NCBI RefSeq assembly: GCF_009807035.1
Contig: NZ_WUBI01000001.1
Location: 372,001-436,000, forward strand
DNA: 64,000 bases
Reading direction: 5' to 3'
From: Paenibacillus dendrobii
Lineage (GTDB): Bacteria > Bacillota > Bacilli > Paenibacillales > Paenibacillaceae
The notes below the pieces were generated by a model. It searched no databases, was not told the origin of the DNA, and saw nothing but the letters and a program-made list of their open reading frames with translations. Positions 35,131 through 44,902 of the stretch are shown one piece after another. The position numbers and the translations under genes were made by a program. Numbering within the stretch: position 1 is the stretch's first letter; every line of letters starts with the position of its first letter.

Positions 35131-36741
35131 ATGGGAACGATATGGAAGGGCGGTACGATCTACACGATGAAGCAAGAGCTTCAAACCGTCGAGGCAGTAT
35201 ATGAGGAAATGGGAATCATCAAGGATCTCGGTGACCTGCATGAGCTGCAGCAGAAATATCATACAGACATCACCGAGGTACAAGACCTGAACGGGGGCGT
35301 TATGTTTCCGGGATGGGTCGACAGTCACATGCATTTAATCGGTCACGGGGAGACCTTCCTCAAGCTGCAGCTCGGCGGTTGTACAAGCTTGGAGCAAGTA
35401 CTGGAAGCCGTCCGGATGCAAACGGAGCTGCTGCCAGAAGGCATGTGGGTGATCGGAGAAGGCTGGAATGAAAATGAATGGAAGAATTCCGAAGGGCTGG
35501 AGCGGAAGTCCCTGGACCTTGTGGCACCGAAACACCCCGTTCTGCTAAGAAGAGTATGCCGGCATGTCATCGCCGTGAACTCCGCTGCACTGGAAGCTGG
35601 CGGTATCCACGAGAATGTCCCCGACGTGGCGGGCGGATTGGTGGGCAGAAACGCGGACGGAAAGCTGAATGGAATATTCAAAGAGTTGGCCCAGGAGCTG
35701 GTACTATCTGCTGTACCTGGCGTGACCGAGGAATATCTGGTAACAGCATTGACCGCGGCCATAGAAGATTGCTGGTCCAAAGGCTTAACCGGCTGCCATA
35801 CGGAGGATCTAAGCTATTACGGGAGCTGCATTCGAACGATGAATGCTTTTGATACCGTGATCCACCAGAACCAAAAGCATTTTAGAGCACATCTTCTGGT
35901 CCATCACTTAGCGCTTGATGAATGGTTGAACGCGCAGAAAGGAAAGGGCAAGGAGTCGCCCATGCTCGAATTCGGAGCGATGAAGCTGTTTGCAGATGGG
36001 GCACTTGGGGGCAGAACGGCATGGCTCAGTCGGCCATACGCTGATGATCCAAGCACTTCAGGTGTTGCAGTTCACAGCAACGAGGAGCTGGAGCAGTTAG
36101 TTATACGGGCAAGAAAGCAGGGGATGGCCGTGGCGACACATGCGATCGGAGATGGAGCAGCGGAGATGGTGCTTCATTACCTTGAAAAGCATCCATGTCC
36201 GGAAGGGAAGAGAGACCGTCTGATCCATGGGCAAATTTTGCGGTCGGAGCTAGTAGAACAAATGAAACGGCTGCCGGTCATTACGGATATTCAGCCGAGC
36301 TTTGTAGCTTCGGATTTCCCTTGGGTAATGGACCGGATTGGAGAGCCCGGAAACCTGCTGATCTATGCATGGAAATCTTTGATTGAGCAAGGCATTCCTT
36401 GCGCGGGCGGGTCTGACGCACCAATCGAGAAGGTCTCTCCGCTCGAAGGTATTCATGCGGCGGTAACTAGAACCAAACCACAGCATGAAAGGGTCTATGG
36501 GGAAGATGAGCGTCTCAGCATGTACGAAGCCATTTCTTTGTATACCAAAGGAAGCGCATATGCCAGCGTCCACGAATCCGATCGAGGAATCCTTGAGGCA
36601 GGCTATGCAGCGGACTTTACCGTATTGAAACAGGATCCATTCAGAGAAGGGCCGGATATACTTCTCGAAGATGTGGTGCAAATGACTGTGATTAATGGCC
36701 ATATCGTATACAAGAACGTCAGTAAAATGGACGAAATCTAG
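35131..36741 (+). CDS. YtcJ-type amidohydrolase
   Basis: This 536-residue metal-dependent hydrolase is cytoplasmic and belongs to the amidohydrolase superfamily, YtcJ branch. Metal ligands appear as HMH in GWVDSHMHL, His in LIHGQI and in ATHAIGDGA, and Asp in GGSDAPIEKVSP. KLFADGALGGRTAWL is typical of this branch. The substrate, an amide or ester, is unknown. The ATG at 35131 with AGAGGAG ahead is preferred over one seven codons upstream. Near-identical 22-bp direct repeats lie on both sides. Confidence 0.88.
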   Translation: MGTIWKGGTIYTMKQELQTVEAVYEEMGIIKDLGDLHELQQKYHTDITEVQDLNGGVMFPGWVDSHMHLIGHGETFLKLQLGGCTSLEQVLEAVRMQTELLPEGMWVIGEGWNENEWKNSEGLERKSLDLVAPKHPVLLRRVCRHVIAVNSAALEAGGIHENVPDVAGGLVGRNADGKLNGIFKELAQELVLSAVPGVTEEYLVTALTAAIEDCWSKGLTGCHTEDLSYYGSCIRTMNAFDTVIHQNQKHFRAHLLVHHLALDEWLNAQKGKGKESPMLEFGAMKLFADGALGGRTAWLSRPYADDPSTSGVAVHSNEELEQLVIRARKQGMAVATHAIGDGAAEMVLHYLEKHPCPEGKRDRLIHGQILRSELVEQMKRLPVITDIQPSFVASDFPWVMDRIGEPGNLLIYAWKSLIEQGIPCAGGSDAPIEKVSPLEGIHAAVTRTKPQHERVYGEDERLSMYEAISLYTKGSAYASVHESDRGILEAGYAADFTVLKQDPFREGPDILLEDVVQMTVINGHIVYKNVSKMDEI

Positions 36742-36901
36742 AACCGTTCCTTAGCAAAAGGCTAAAACTGAAATAATATGTAAAAATATCATCATATGAA
36801 AAATTCATAATAGTAAAACATATTTGTTCTACCTAATTCATGCACATGAATCCAAACTATATTCGTGTCTAATCACCCATTTATCGAAAAAGGCATCTTT
36901 A
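36742..36901. other. AT-rich intergenic region
   Basis: No gene is seen between the amidohydrolase and thioredoxin-like genes. The region holds the right 22-bp direct repeat (36796-36817) and leads into a dif-like palindrome at 36902. Confidence 0.4.
36796..36817 (+). repeat. 22-bp direct repeat, right copy
   Basis: ATGAAAAATTCA followed by TAATAGTAAA, matching the copy at 35029-35050. Confidence 0.6.
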
Positions 36902-36929
36902 AGGATACGTAATAATAGTTATGTAAACT
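36902..36929. repeat. dif-like 11-6-11 palindrome, copy 2
   Basis: Half-site AGGATACGTAA, centre TAATAG, and half-site TTATGTAAACT. The right half is exact to copies 1 and 3. With copy 1 (other strand) identity runs on for four more bases (AATT). It ends 16 bases before the -35 element of the next promoter. Confidence 0.6.
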
Positions 36930-36945
36930 AATTTCATTGACAAAG

Positions 36946-36974
36946 TTGACATGGACGCGTACACTCGGAGAATA
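36946..36974 (+). promoter_or_regulatory. Promoter of the thioredoxin-like gene
   Basis: A consensus TTGACA (36946-36951) is 17 bases from AGAATA (36969-36974). The weak -10 with an upstream palindrome would suit an activated promoter. Confidence 0.45.
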
Positions 36975-37021
36975 CCACATAGGGTATTTTGTGCCGATAC
37001 AAAAGAAAGAAGGTGCTTGTT

Positions 37022-37345
37022 TTGCAGCAAGTAACCAGTCTGGAAGAAATCAATGGCTTGATTCAGCAAGGGTCGCTGTCTTTGCTGATGATCAAAACGG
37101 AGCAATGCGGTGTATGCGACAGTGTTAAGGCGAAGCTGGATGAATTGTTACCGTCTTTTCCCGGCGTGCAAGGCATGTACATCCGGATGGAAGACGCGCC
37201 GGAAGTGTCCGGTGAGTATCTCGTCTTTACGGCACCGACGCTGCTTCTATTTGCAGAAGGAAGAGAAGTTTTCCGACAATCCCGATTTGTGATTATGAGG
37301 GAAGTGGAGAAGCAGCTCCAAGGTTGGAGCGAGGCACTGCGTTGA
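37022..37345 (+). CDS. Thioredoxin-like protein
   Basis: This 107-residue cytoplasmic protein has a thioredoxin fold with redox motif CGVC in KTEQCGVCDSV and the cis-Pro loop FTAPTLLLFAEG. The active-site dipeptide Gly-Val is unlike the Gly-Pro of true thioredoxins. The likely start is TTG at 37022 with AGAAGG eight bases ahead; the frame is open further upstream to an ATG at 36989 with no ribosome site. A general disulfide or thiol role is inferred. Confidence 0.8.
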   Translation: MQQVTSLEEINGLIQQGSLSLLMIKTEQCGVCDSVKAKLDELLPSFPGVQGMYIRMEDAPEVSGEYLVFTAPTLLLFAEGREVFRQSRFVIMREVEKQLQGWSEALR

Positions 37346-37473
37346 GGCGGATCAAACAGATACCGTACTTGTCATTGAATGGAGCGAAATAGCCGTTATT
37401 CTTACGTCATCTCAAGTCCTATTTCGAGCCTTATTCTGCATATAGATGTAGAAGAGGGGAGCGTGATGGAGAC

Positions 37474-37821
37474 ATGGACAAGATTGTTAAAAGATACTAT
37501 CAGCTGAAACAGCAGCAGAAGGAGACCGAGCAAGAGCTCAAGGAGCTTCGGGATCAAATCATGGCCTTTTGCGATGAAAAGGAAACTTCGGAATTTGCTG
37601 CAGGCCCTTACCGGGTAAAGCTCGTTTCGCAGTCCCGAAAGGAATATGACGATCTCAAGCTGTATGAAGCACTGCCAGATCTGGAGCTGTGGCGTATGCT
37701 GTCCAAATCCGATCCTTCGAAGATTGCCGGACTGATTAAGCTGGGGGTCATCAAGGAGGAGCGGATTCAGGATACGTATGCACTGAAGCAGATTACGCTG
37801 CTGCAGGTGGATAAGAAGTAG
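37474..37821 (+). CDS. Small coiled-coil protein of unknown function
   Basis: This 115-residue protein has a coiled-coil N-terminus (residues 5-35, KRYYQLKQQQKETEQELKEL) and a compact C-terminal half. The middle (GPYRVKLVSQSRKEYDD) could pack as a beta hairpin. I do not recognise the family. The ribosome site is weak (GGAG five bases ahead, or GGGGAG further up). A strong terminator follows. Confidence 0.6.
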   Translation: MDKIVKRYYQLKQQQKETEQELKELRDQIMAFCDEKETSEFAAGPYRVKLVSQSRKEYDDLKLYEALPDLELWRMLSKSDPSKIAGLIKLGVIKEERIQDTYALKQITLLQVDKK

Positions 37822-37852
37822 AGAACGGGAGAAACAAATGCCATGAATAACC

Positions 37853-37905
37853 AAAGCAGCAGGCGAACCGGAGAATTCACTCCGGGTTGCCTGCTGCTTT
37901 TTACT
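37853..37905. terminator. Strong bidirectional terminator
   Basis: AAAGCAGCAGGC and AACCGGAG pair with CTCCGG and TTGCCTGCTGCTTT, with T-runs on both strands. It serves the coiled-coil gene and the convergent SLH protease. Confidence 0.92.
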
Positions 37906-37916
37906 AACTATCTTTT

Positions 37917-40900
37917 TTACTTGGATTGAAGGTCTTGAAGAATGCGGTACAGGATGACACCGGCTTCTGCACGGGTTAATTTGCCTTTCGGATTGAAGGT
38001 GTGATCCGGATTCCCTTTCAGATAGCCTTTTTGTACAGCATACGAGACAGCTTTGACGGCAGCTGCTTGGATACGATCCTGATCTTTAAATGAAAAAGTT
38101 GCTTCTGTGCCGGTTACATCAGCGCCCAGTGCATTGGCTAGAAGAACAGCGAGCTCTTCACGAGTCAAGGCGTGGCTGGAATTGGCTTCTGCCGCACGCT
38201 CGCTCCAGGTTTTCCCTGTTCCGAGCAGGCGATCCAGCAAAGTAAGGAATTCAGCTTGGGTCACTTGATCATTTGGCTTGTACATGTCTGACGAGTCCTT
38301 GCCGTTAGCCAAATAGTGGGAGGCAATGACTTCAATCTCATTTTTAGCCCAGTGATTAGCGATGTCAGCAAAGGACTTGGAAACCTCAGCCGCACTAAAT
38401 GTACCAAGCTTGTTTACTAGGAACCCAGCCACTCCAGGTTTAGTGTTACCTGCGGTGAGGTAGCTCCAGGTGTTCTCATTGTTATGCGCAAAGATACCCA
38501 CTTTACTCCGGTTTTTTATTTTGGCTGGATCGAGTGCAAGAGTAATCGTCACCGGAGATACGAGCGCAGCTGCCGGTTCGTTGATTGTCAAAGCCCCGGA
38601 TACGAAATTAACGCTTCCGCCAGTTGGTGCTTGCGGCGTACCTGTTGGTGCACTGACATAACGGATGCCCACAATCAGTCCGTCTTTGGTCACGAAACTC
38701 TTCACGTCATTAGCTGGAATGGAAATTTCAAATCCCTTACCCCGAATAATAAGAGGCTTATTGGCTTTCAACAACTGATCCGTCAAAGCATTGCTTAGCT
38801 GAACGTTCAGCGGGTGATAGGTTTCCACAGCGACGTCACTGATATCCAACGTAATATTTTGGTTGTTTCCGTTGCTCAATTGGGCTGTGACATATGAAGA
38901 ATCAATATTCAGAACGGCCGACTTCTGATCGCCAGTTCCTTTTTCGCTTAAAGTTCCGGCTTTCAGCTTATCGCCTTGAGGAGCCGGTGCAGCAGCAGAC
39001 CCACCACTGCCAGCCGATCCGCCTCCAGAGCCGTTCCCCGGATTCGTGCCAGGATCAGTCCCCGGATCAGGTTTCGGTACAGGGCAAGGACTGAGTGGCG
39101 GCGAAACAGATGTCACGGCAGAAAGTTCTTCATTGGAGCTTGCCATCAGCTTGGCCGTTTTCACAAAATATGAAGCGGAAACCTGGTCTGCCACCGGAGC
39201 AGGTTCAGTTCCAGGAGTTGGTTCCTGACTTTCGTCCGAAGATGAGGCAGGGTCTTGTCCTGAATCAGCGGAAGAATCTGAAGGATCTGTCGTTGGCGAT
39301 TCTGGATTTGGTTGAGTTTCGGCAGGAGGATTCTCGGAACCACCTCCGTCATTCGCAGCCGTGACTTCTACTGTAATACTCTCGGATACGTTAGACGCGA
39401 TTTCCTTATCTTCAGCATCTTTCAATTCAACATGCGCAATGTTAAAGGAATAAGTACCGGCTTCTGCAGCATTGAATGACAGGTTGGCGAGAGTGCCTGC
39501 TGCAACCGGGTTAGTGAAATTAAATCCATAATGAACGATCTTATGTTCTGGATTGGAATCGTTCTGCGGGACTATCTTTGCATCTGCGGATTCGATTTCT
39601 GCACCTTCCAGAACTGGAACAGGAATGCCGGCTGTGAGCTTGCCATCATATTCCACGTCGACATCCATGGACTTGACGGCATTTTGTCCATCAAACTCAA
39701 CGCTGACCTTGATCGGATCGGATACATTCACTGTACCAGAGTCCGTCTTGAGTCCGACTGCTGTCGGCTGCCCGACGGGAGCCTTTTCAGTATTGTATTC
39801 GTAAGTTTTTGCAGGTTGAGACAAGCCGTTGCCCGCATCATCGTATACGAATAACTGAATTTTATTCAAGCCTGCTTTCAGGGGGATTTCTACGCTGAAG
39901 TCGCCTGTAGCGTCAATGGTACCCGTGTATTCGGTAAGTTCTTTATCCGTGTCCAAACCGGCTTTGGCTTTGACATGAATCAGATTCTGCAGATTGGTGC
40001 CATCGTACAACTCATCAATCAGCATATCACCCTCAATACTGCCACTCAGCACAGCCACATTTGGTTTGTCCGGGTTCACGATTACATCCTCCGGAAGCGT
40101 CGCTTCAGGAGCGGTGTTATCTACCAGGAAGATATTATGAGAATCCACCAATAGTGTACCTTCGTCCTCATCCGATTCAAAGACCAGTGGAATCAAGACA
40201 TAGGTTCCTTCAGGGTTCAATTTTTCTTTGGTTTCATTTCCCGTGTACACCGATCCATCCCAATCAAATGAATAATAGAAGGGAGCCAGCGATGTTGGGA
40301 AATCATCATTATGGATATAACCGACAGGATCTTCAATCAGATTACCTGCAGCATCGACACCAAAAACAAAGAATGCATAATCTTCAAGTTTTTTATTCAG
40401 GGCATAATAGATTGTCGCACCATGTCCATCTTCAGTCGTAGAGAGATACTCCGGATCAAGCTCCAGGTTCGTAATGTCATCCCGGGTATATTTCTCACCT
40501 ACAAACACACTAAAAGGAACATGCAGTTTATGACCCGTCTTCATTTGCGTGAATTCAAGCTGTCCGTCATACATGCCTTCGGCAGTTCCTTCCGGAATCG
40601 TAAGCGTAACGGATAAGCTTGCAGATGCTTGGTCAGCTTGAATATGAATATCGCAATTGTCCGGAATCAGAGATAAAGTACTGCTGCTGCTCCAATTCAC
40701 GTATACGCCATAACGCTGATCCACGTGCGCGATGTTGTCGATGCTTAACTGCCTTGTTGTCGTTGTGCCAGCACCCAACTGGCCAAAGGACAAGCTTCCG
40801 GAATATGAGGTTAGATGTGTTTCATCCTGAAGCTGAACCGGGAGATCTTCTTGAACCTTGACGATCGCCTGCGCTGCGGCTGAACTTTTCAAGTCTACGC

Positions 40901-42815
40901 GGCCGGCACCCTGCTCATTTACATTGTATTGCTTGCCTTGACGGTCTTTCATCAGCAGCGCATTGTTCGTTAATAAGGACTTGATCTGATCCGGCTTGAG
41001 CGCCAGTCCTTCTTTGCGGGTTTTTTCGAGCAATAGGGCTGCAGAACCGGAGATATGAGGAGCGGCCATGGAAGTTCCCTGCAATTCCTCATAAGCATTG
41101 GTATAATCTCCACCCAGGTTGAACGCCGGAATGGAGGATTTGATACCTACGCCCGGAGCTGAGATATCCGGCTTGATGCTGTAATTCGGAAGAGAAGGAC
41201 CTCTAGAACTAAGGTCAGCCAGCAGATCCTGCTCCTTCTTGTAATTAAAGGTTACGTGATTATTTCCTTTTAGTACTTCGTCTTTAAGCCGGAGACCGCT
41301 TTCCTGGTCTATCGTGTAAGTTGGGACAGACTGCGTGGCACCCTCAATGGTAGCGCCTCCGATTTCTCCCGGCTTGTTATTGTAAATGATCACTGCTTTG
41401 GCGCCATTTTTTGCGGCGTTCTCGGCCTTGGCTGCGAAGGTAATATCACCGCGGGATACCAGAACGGTTTTCCCGGTGACATCAAGACCTGCATAATCTT
41501 TAACGTCGCCGAGGTTCGCAAATACGAGTTCTAGATCTTCATCGACTTGATCCAGTTTCGAAGACGTTGCTGCAAGCTGAGCATAGATGACGCCCAGACT
41601 GTTGGAATTGAAGATCGGAGTTTGCAGCGGCGGAGTGGATGCTCCGACGGAAATGGCGAGCTGTGCCGCGGCCGGACTGCCTACGGTTTCAGCTTCCGGT
41701 CCTTCGTTACCGTTCGATAAGACGACCGTTACGCCGGCGAGTGCAGCATTGTCCACTGCGATCGCATCAGGTGAATACGAATTGTTCAGATCTGATCCAA
41801 GCGACAGATTGATCACGTCCATGCCATCCGTCACAGCTTTCTCGATGCCTGCGATGACATTCTCGCTGCTGCCGCTGCCGTATGGACCAAGCACGCGGTA
41901 AACGTAGAGGTCGGAAGCAGGAGCGACGCCCCGTACCCAGCCTTTGCCTGCATCCGGATGCTCAGGATCTCCTCGTCCAGCTACCGTGCCCGAGACATGA
42001 GTACCATGGTATGTGTCGTATGTAGTCGTACCTTTTGGAGGTTTGGTAGCGTCAGGCTTGGTCTCCATCGGATCCGGATCATTATCCACGAAATCGTATC
42101 CGCCCTTGTATGCATCCTTCAAGCTGGGATGCTCATAATCAATACCAGTGTCAATGACCCCAACTTTGATACCTTTTCCATCATAACCAGAGTTCCACAT
42201 GTCGCCAGCGCCTATCAGCGGTGCACTTTCATCCATGTTGGGATTGAATTCATGTCCGTCGGCTATGGGCAGAGCATGAACTTCCTCATTCGGGAATATA
42301 GCCTTTACGCCTGGCAAAGTCAGAAGAGTGTCAACCTGGTTGGCAGGCAGAGTAACGGAATACCCGTTGAAAACTTTGGAGTATTCACGCTTGAATTTGG
42401 CCCCAGTTTTGGATAGGGCGGCGCTTTTGAATGACTGATGCTCTTGATTCAATATACTGTTGTAGGTGCTCACGGACGAACGGGATCTTACGGATGGCTT
42501 GGCCTCATATACTTTGATAGGGTCATTTTTGAGCTGAACGATGACGGTGATGGGCTCATTGCTGTCCGTTTCCTCCACGTAGTTTTGCGGTTTTTCGGAA
42601 CCGATTAGTGCTTTTAGATCGGATACCTCTGCATGATTGATTAAACTCTTTTGCAGGTTGCCTTGTTTTAACAGCGAATCCAGTTGGATTTTCGCGTTAT
42701 GCGGAAGCTTGATGGATGAAGCAGATGCAGCATTCGGATAAGTGATGCCGACAGCAAGTAATGTGCTTAGGAATAGGGTGGAGTAAGCACGGATTTTCGA
42801 TGGTCGTTTACTCAA
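37917..42815 (-). CDS. Cell-surface subtilase with PA, cohesin-like and SLH domains
   Basis: This 1632-residue exported serine protease is anchored to the cell wall. In order it has a signal peptide (1-33), an I9-like propeptide (about 85-185) and an S8 catalytic domain with Asp222 (VIDTGIDYEHP), His270 (HGTHVSGT) and Ser582 (QGTSMAAPHISG), with a PA domain inserted at about 430-520. Beta-sandwich domains follow, including a cohesin-like domain (about 1017-1150), then a Pro/Ser/Glu/Gly linker (1154-1280), another beta domain, and SLH repeats (1480-1631) of which the middle one is shortened. It starts at TTG with AAAGGAGG seven bases ahead. It is likely the main surface-bound protease or a processor of surface proteins. 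Confidence 0.93.
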   Translation of the reverse strand: MSKRPSKIRAYSTLFLSTLLAVGITYPNAASASSIKLPHNAKIQLDSLLKQGNLQKSLINHAEVSDLKALIGSEKPQNYVEETDSNEPITVIVQLKNDPIKVYEAKPSVRSRSSVSTYNSILNQEHQSFKSAALSKTGAKFKREYSKVFNGYSVTLPANQVDTLLTLPGVKAIFPNEEVHALPIADGHEFNPNMDESAPLIGAGDMWNSGYDGKGIKVGVIDTGIDYEHPSLKDAYKGGYDFVDNDPDPMETKPDATKPPKGTTTYDTYHGTHVSGTVAGRGDPEHPDAGKGWVRGVAPASDLYVYRVLGPYGSGSSENVIAGIEKAVTDGMDVINLSLGSDLNNSYSPDAIAVDNAALAGVTVVLSNGNEGPEAETVGSPAAAQLAISVGASTPPLQTPIFNSNSLGVIYAQLAATSSKLDQVDEDLELVFANLGDVKDYAGLDVTGKTVLVSRGDITFAAKAENAAKNGAKAVIIYNNKPGEIGGATIEGATQSVPTYTIDQESGLRLKDEVLKGNNHVTFNYKKEQDLLADLSSRGPSLPNYSIKPDISAPGVGIKSSIPAFNLGGDYTNAYEELQGTSMAAPHISGSAALLLEKTRKEGLALKPDQIKSLLTNNALLMKDRQGKQYNVNEQGAGRVDLKSSAAAQAIVKVQEDLPVQLQDETHLTSYSGSLSFGQLGAGTTTTRQLSIDNIAHVDQRYGVYVNWSSSSTLSLIPDNCDIHIQADQASASLSVTLTIPEGTAEGMYDGQLEFTQMKTGHKLHVPFSVFVGEKYTRDDITNLELDPEYLSTTEDGHGATIYYALNKKLEDYAFFVFGVDAAGNLIEDPVGYIHNDDFPTSLAPFYYSFDWDGSVYTGNETKEKLNPEGTYVLIPLVFESDEDEGTLLVDSHNIFLVDNTAPEATLPEDVIVNPDKPNVAVLSGSIEGDMLIDELYDGTNLQNLIHVKAKAGLDTDKELTEYTGTIDATGDFSVEIPLKAGLNKIQLFVYDDAGNGLSQPAKTYEYNTEKAPVGQPTAVGLKTDSGTVNVSDPIKVSVEFDGQNAVKSMDVDVEYDGKLTAGIPVPVLEGAEIESADAKIVPQNDSNPEHKIVHYGFNFTNPVAAGTLANLSFNAAEAGTYSFNIAHVELKDAEDKEIASNVSESITVEVTAANDGGGSENPPAETQPNPESPTTDPSDSSADSGQDPASSSDESQEPTPGTEPAPVADQVSASYFVKTAKLMASSNEELSAVTSVSPPLSPCPVPKPDPGTDPGTNPGNGSGGGSAGSGGSAAAPAPQGDKLKAGTLSEKGTGDQKSAVLNIDSSYVTAQLSNGNNQNITLDISDVAVETYHPLNVQLSNALTDQLLKANKPLIIRGKGFEISIPANDVKSFVTKDGLIVGIRYVSAPTGTPQAPTGGSVNFVSGALTINEPAAALVSPVTITLALDPAKIKNRSKVGIFAHNNENTWSYLTAGNTKPGVAGFLVNKLGTFSAAEVSKSFADIANHWAKNEIEVIASHYLANGKDSSDMYKPNDQVTQAEFLTLLDRLLGTGKTWSERAAEANSSHALTREELAVLLANALGADVTGTEATFSFKDQDRIQAAAVKAVSYAVQKGYLKGNPDHTFNPKGKLTRAEAGVILYRILQDLQSK

Positions 42816-43416
42816 ATCATATCCTCCTTTAATTGAGTATCCTCAGACAATGCGGTCCCCCTTTGCATTACATTAATTGAACACTAGTAAAATACACTTT
42901 TATTTTACATTTTTTACATTCCGGTGCTATGAGACTGAAGACTGACAGTCTGAAAGAACTACATCTGTCGATTGCTGACAATTCCATGTGTTGGAAAATG
43001 ACTGCAAACAACGTTTTCCTGCAAGAAAATGTTCGTACATGTTCTTAACTTCATATGGCTGGGTTCAGTAAGTGTGAAAATGTAGTCTTCTGGACATGGG
43101 GGAGAAGGGGAAAAGGAACGTAAAATCTATCTTTTTCGTCATAAGTATTTAAATTGAACCTATATTTTGAGAGAGTGTATTCTCATTTTTTTGTATTTCA
43201 TCTTCTATCAATAATTTCAGCTAAAGCCTTTGATACAGTCTAACGCTACATTGTAAGAGATCATCTGCCGCGTCTTTGGTTCGGTATATCGTTCCAACAG
43301 GAAGTTTCGTGTTTCCAATGTAAGGATTTTGCAAATATACCAGCGATTATTTTGACTCTTTCAAGTTTTGAAGGATTATTGAATATTTGCGAATGAAGCG
43401 AAATAAGGATTAGTTG
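42816..43416. other. Long intergenic region between protease and sugar importer
   Basis: About 600 bases with no credible gene. It contains palindrome GTAAAATA-N6-TATTTTAC (42887-42908), probably an operator of the protease, a short perfect repeat AGACTG-A-CAGTCT (42936-42948) and an imperfect pair AACGTTTTC-N6-GAAAATGTT (43009-43032). Divergent promoters must lie here, but I could not assign them with confidence. Confidence 0.4.
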
Positions 43417-43430
43417 TGGAAACGGTTTCG
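43417..43430 (+). promoter_or_regulatory. Catabolite-control (cre-like) operator
   Basis: TGGAAACGGTTTCG contains the core GAAAC-G-GTTTC and fits the inner positions of the CcpA cre consensus. It lies just before the ribosome site of the sugar-binding protein, where CcpA would block transcription. Another LacI-family regulator could use the same site. Confidence 0.6.
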
Positions 43431-43448
43431 AACGAAGGAGGGTTAAAG

Positions 43449-44894
43449 ATGAAACATGCCAAAAGAAAATGGGCGCTGATGTCATCGGCATTGTTGCTGG
43501 CGATGACTGTCGGGTGCTCGAGCTCAAGTTCAGGTTCAGGTACAGATTCGGGTTCAACTCCGAAGGACACAGGAAATGAGCCCGCTCCATCCAAAGACAA
43601 CGGTGACAAAGGCACAACGGAGACGGCCAAGAAAACGATTACGATTACCTACCGCGATGACGGAACAGGGGAAAAAGTACCGCTGTACAAGTGGATCAAA
43701 GATGTCGCATCTCAATATCCGAATAAGGATGTAGAGATTAAACCAACTCCGATTCAGGCATCGGAAGGCGATTATTTTGCCAAAATTGCTTTGGCTCTTA
43801 AATCCAAAGATACCGCGCCGGATATCGTAACTGAGGATACGTTCATGCTCAATTCGGATGCGAGTGCCGGTTTCCTAGAACCGCTGGATGAGCGCTTGAA
43901 AGGCTGGGGGGACTGGACGAACGGCTCGTTTATCGAAGCGATGAAAAAAGGCGTTACTGCAAGTGATGGCAAGGTATATGGCGTACCTTATAACACCGAT
44001 TCAAGAGGTCTATGGTACAACAAAGATATCTTTAAGAAAGTAGGCCTTCCGGAAGATTGGCAGCCGAAATCCTGGGATGAAGTCCTTGCCGCAGCCAGAA
44101 CGATTAAAGAAAAAGCGGGCAAAGATGTTGTACCGATCTGGATGAACCTTGGCAAAGCAACCGGTGAAGCCACATCTATGCAGACTTATGAAATGCTGCT
44201 CTATGGTACAGGTGAGCGCTTGTATGATGACGCAAGCGGCAAATGGATCACCAAAAGTCAAGGCATCAATGATGCGCTGACTTTCATCGAGACCATTGCG
44301 AAGGAGAAACTGGGTCCGCCACTCTCCAAAGTACTGAATGGTCAGGCAGGGAATACGGCAACGCGCGAATATCTGCCAAAAGGCAAGCTCGCAATCTCGC
44401 TGGACGGTTCATGGATTCAAGGCAACTATTTGGATAACGGCACAGCGCCATGGCCTGAATACAAGGATGTGCTTGGTTTTGCACCGATGCCGACGAGCAA
44501 AGGTCAGGCTCCGGGCTCCATTACGCTCGCAGGAGGATGGGCGTTGTCCATTCCGGCGAATGCTCAGCATAAGGATGAAGCATGGGACTTTATTCAATTC
44601 GCATTGAACAAAGAGAACACGGAAAAACTCGTCATTGCCTCCGGCAATATTACCGTCCGGGCGGATGTAGCCAAAGATCCGGAATACACCAAAATGCCGT
44701 TCAACGAAATTTCGACGGAATATTTGAAAAACGCCGAATTCAGACCGGCACAAGACAAATACCCAGAAGTTTCAACACAAATCCAAACGATGGTCGAATC
44801 GGTCGCTTCCGGCACGTCGGCAGCGGACGCGGCGAAGAAATACGCGCAGGATGTAACCCGTATCGTCGGTCAGGATAAAACGCTGGAAAAATAA
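43449..44894 (+). CDS. Sugar ABC transporter substrate-binding lipoprotein
   Basis: This 481-residue family 1 binding protein has a lipobox (MTVGC) and a Ser/Gly/Thr/Asp-rich linker of about 50 residues before the folded part. Cleft segments include VPYNTDSRGLWYNKDIFKK and AISLDGSWIQGNY, and the ending KYAQDVTRIVG is usual for oligosaccharide binders. The ATG at 43449 with AAGGAGG seven bases ahead is preferred. It heads a three-gene importer behind a cre-like site. The ligand is unknown. Confidence 0.92.
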   Translation: MKHAKRKWALMSSALLLAMTVGCSSSSSGSGTDSGSTPKDTGNEPAPSKDNGDKGTTETAKKTITITYRDDGTGEKVPLYKWIKDVASQYPNKDVEIKPTPIQASEGDYFAKIALALKSKDTAPDIVTEDTFMLNSDASAGFLEPLDERLKGWGDWTNGSFIEAMKKGVTASDGKVYGVPYNTDSRGLWYNKDIFKKVGLPEDWQPKSWDEVLAAARTIKEKAGKDVVPIWMNLGKATGEATSMQTYEMLLYGTGERLYDDASGKWITKSQGINDALTFIETIAKEKLGPPLSKVLNGQAGNTATREYLPKGKLAISLDGSWIQGNYLDNGTAPWPEYKDVLGFAPMPTSKGQAPGSITLAGGWALSIPANAQHKDEAWDFIQFALNKENTEKLVIASGNITVRADVAKDPEYTKMPFNEISTEYLKNAEFRPAQDKYPEVSTQIQTMVESVASGTSAADAAKKYAQDVTRIVGQDKTLEK

Positions 44895-44902
44895 TATTGG
44901 CT

